Shown here: in pieces, positions 52,159 through 52,377 of the stretch
Position numbering within the stretch: the first letter of the stretch is position 1
How the letters are laid out: each line of letters starts with the position of its first letter
Assembly (NCBI RefSeq): GCF_014451325.2
Contig: NZ_JACSCH020000032.1
Coordinates: forward strand, 1-52,377
Origin: Streptomyces sp. CB02980
GTDB taxonomy: Bacteria; Actinomycetota; Actinomycetes; Streptomycetales; Streptomycetaceae
Direction: 5' to 3'
DNA: 52,377 nt
Translations under genes and position numbers: made by a program
Notes under the pieces: generated by a model
What the model was told of the DNA's origin: nothing
Databases searched by the model: none
Seen by the model: only the letters and a program-made list of their open reading frames with translations

Positions 52159-52377
52159 GGGCGTTTGACCACAGGAGTTGACGGCGACGTAGATCGTTGG
52201 TGATGGTGGCCCGTAGCCGTCGCCAGCGCCTGACTCGGCTTGGGTCGGGCTGCTTCCGAGCGCGGTGCCGAGGATTTCCTTGCCCAGTCGCCGTGTGATG
52301 CCGGTGCCTCGAACGGGCATACTCCCCGCGACCCGGCGCGCGCCCCGCACGCCCGTGCCCGCGCCCGGCAGGGAGGA

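Noticed and set aside
52114..52350. 78-codon minus-strand open frame at the right edge
   Set aside because: It spans the strong terminator hairpin, has no RBS and shows no recognisable motif.

Overview
The window is high-GC actinomycete DNA, almost certainly Streptomyces or a close relative. The evidence is the near-GC codon usage, a SapB-type class III lanthipeptide locus whose core peptide is nearly identical to the one I recall from S. coelicolor, a BTAD regulator relic, rare TTA (bldA-type) codons in three genes, and many decayed insertion sequences of the kind found in chromosome arms. No rRNA, tRNA or CRISPR array was recognised.

Layout. (1) 0-4.4 kb is a decay zone: an IS701-family transposase fragment, frameshifted GNAT and HTH/zinc-ribbon genes, an intact lipoprotein, and a complete IS701-family element with a CTAG target duplication whose transposase is frameshifted twice. 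(2) 4.4-13.6 kb is a secreted-protein island. Two trypsin-fold pseudoproteases with FG-GAP/VCBS-like repeats flank a small secreted protein, a 1354-aa ALF-repeat/HINT/deaminase-like polymorphic toxin and its overlapping SUKH-like immunity gene. (3) 13.7-18.6 kb is a second gene graveyard: BTAD regulator, IS630, tyrosine integrase with nonsense and frameshift, an AT-richer broken gene and a TetR remnant, with one intact membrane protein. (4) 19-26.6 kb carries housekeeping or accessory genes: a RibD/DHFR-like reductase, a divergent MFS exporter/ArsR-type regulator pair around a perfect palindrome, TspO, a PRC-barrel protein plus fragments, a Ser/Thr kinase and an SDR.

(5) 26.8-34.2 kb is the complete ram/amf locus: class III synthetase ramC, precursor ramS, ABC half-transporters ramA and ramB, and a convergent atypical response regulator ramR that has a TTA codon. 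A strong hairpin between ramS and ramA probably raises peptide mRNA relative to transporter mRNA. (6) 34.6-37 kb is debris (deleted small gene, IS5, ROK and lipoprotein fragments) with one intact unknown gene. (7) 37.1-41.5 kb is a two-gene kinase operon: a short kinase with an altered APE motif, then a 1155-aa kinase/TPR-like protein with a degenerate glycine loop and a TTA codon. (8) 42.8-52.0 kb holds a 2951-aa secreted SpvB/Tc/RHS-type toxin with a HINT domain and a small C-terminal toxin domain, followed by a probable immunity gene and a strong terminator.

Functionally, the window links development (SapB-like surfactant, bldA codons) with interbacterial conflict (two HINT-processed toxin/immunity pairs). 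The least explained parts are the pseudoproteases flanking the first toxin and the kinase/TPR pair.
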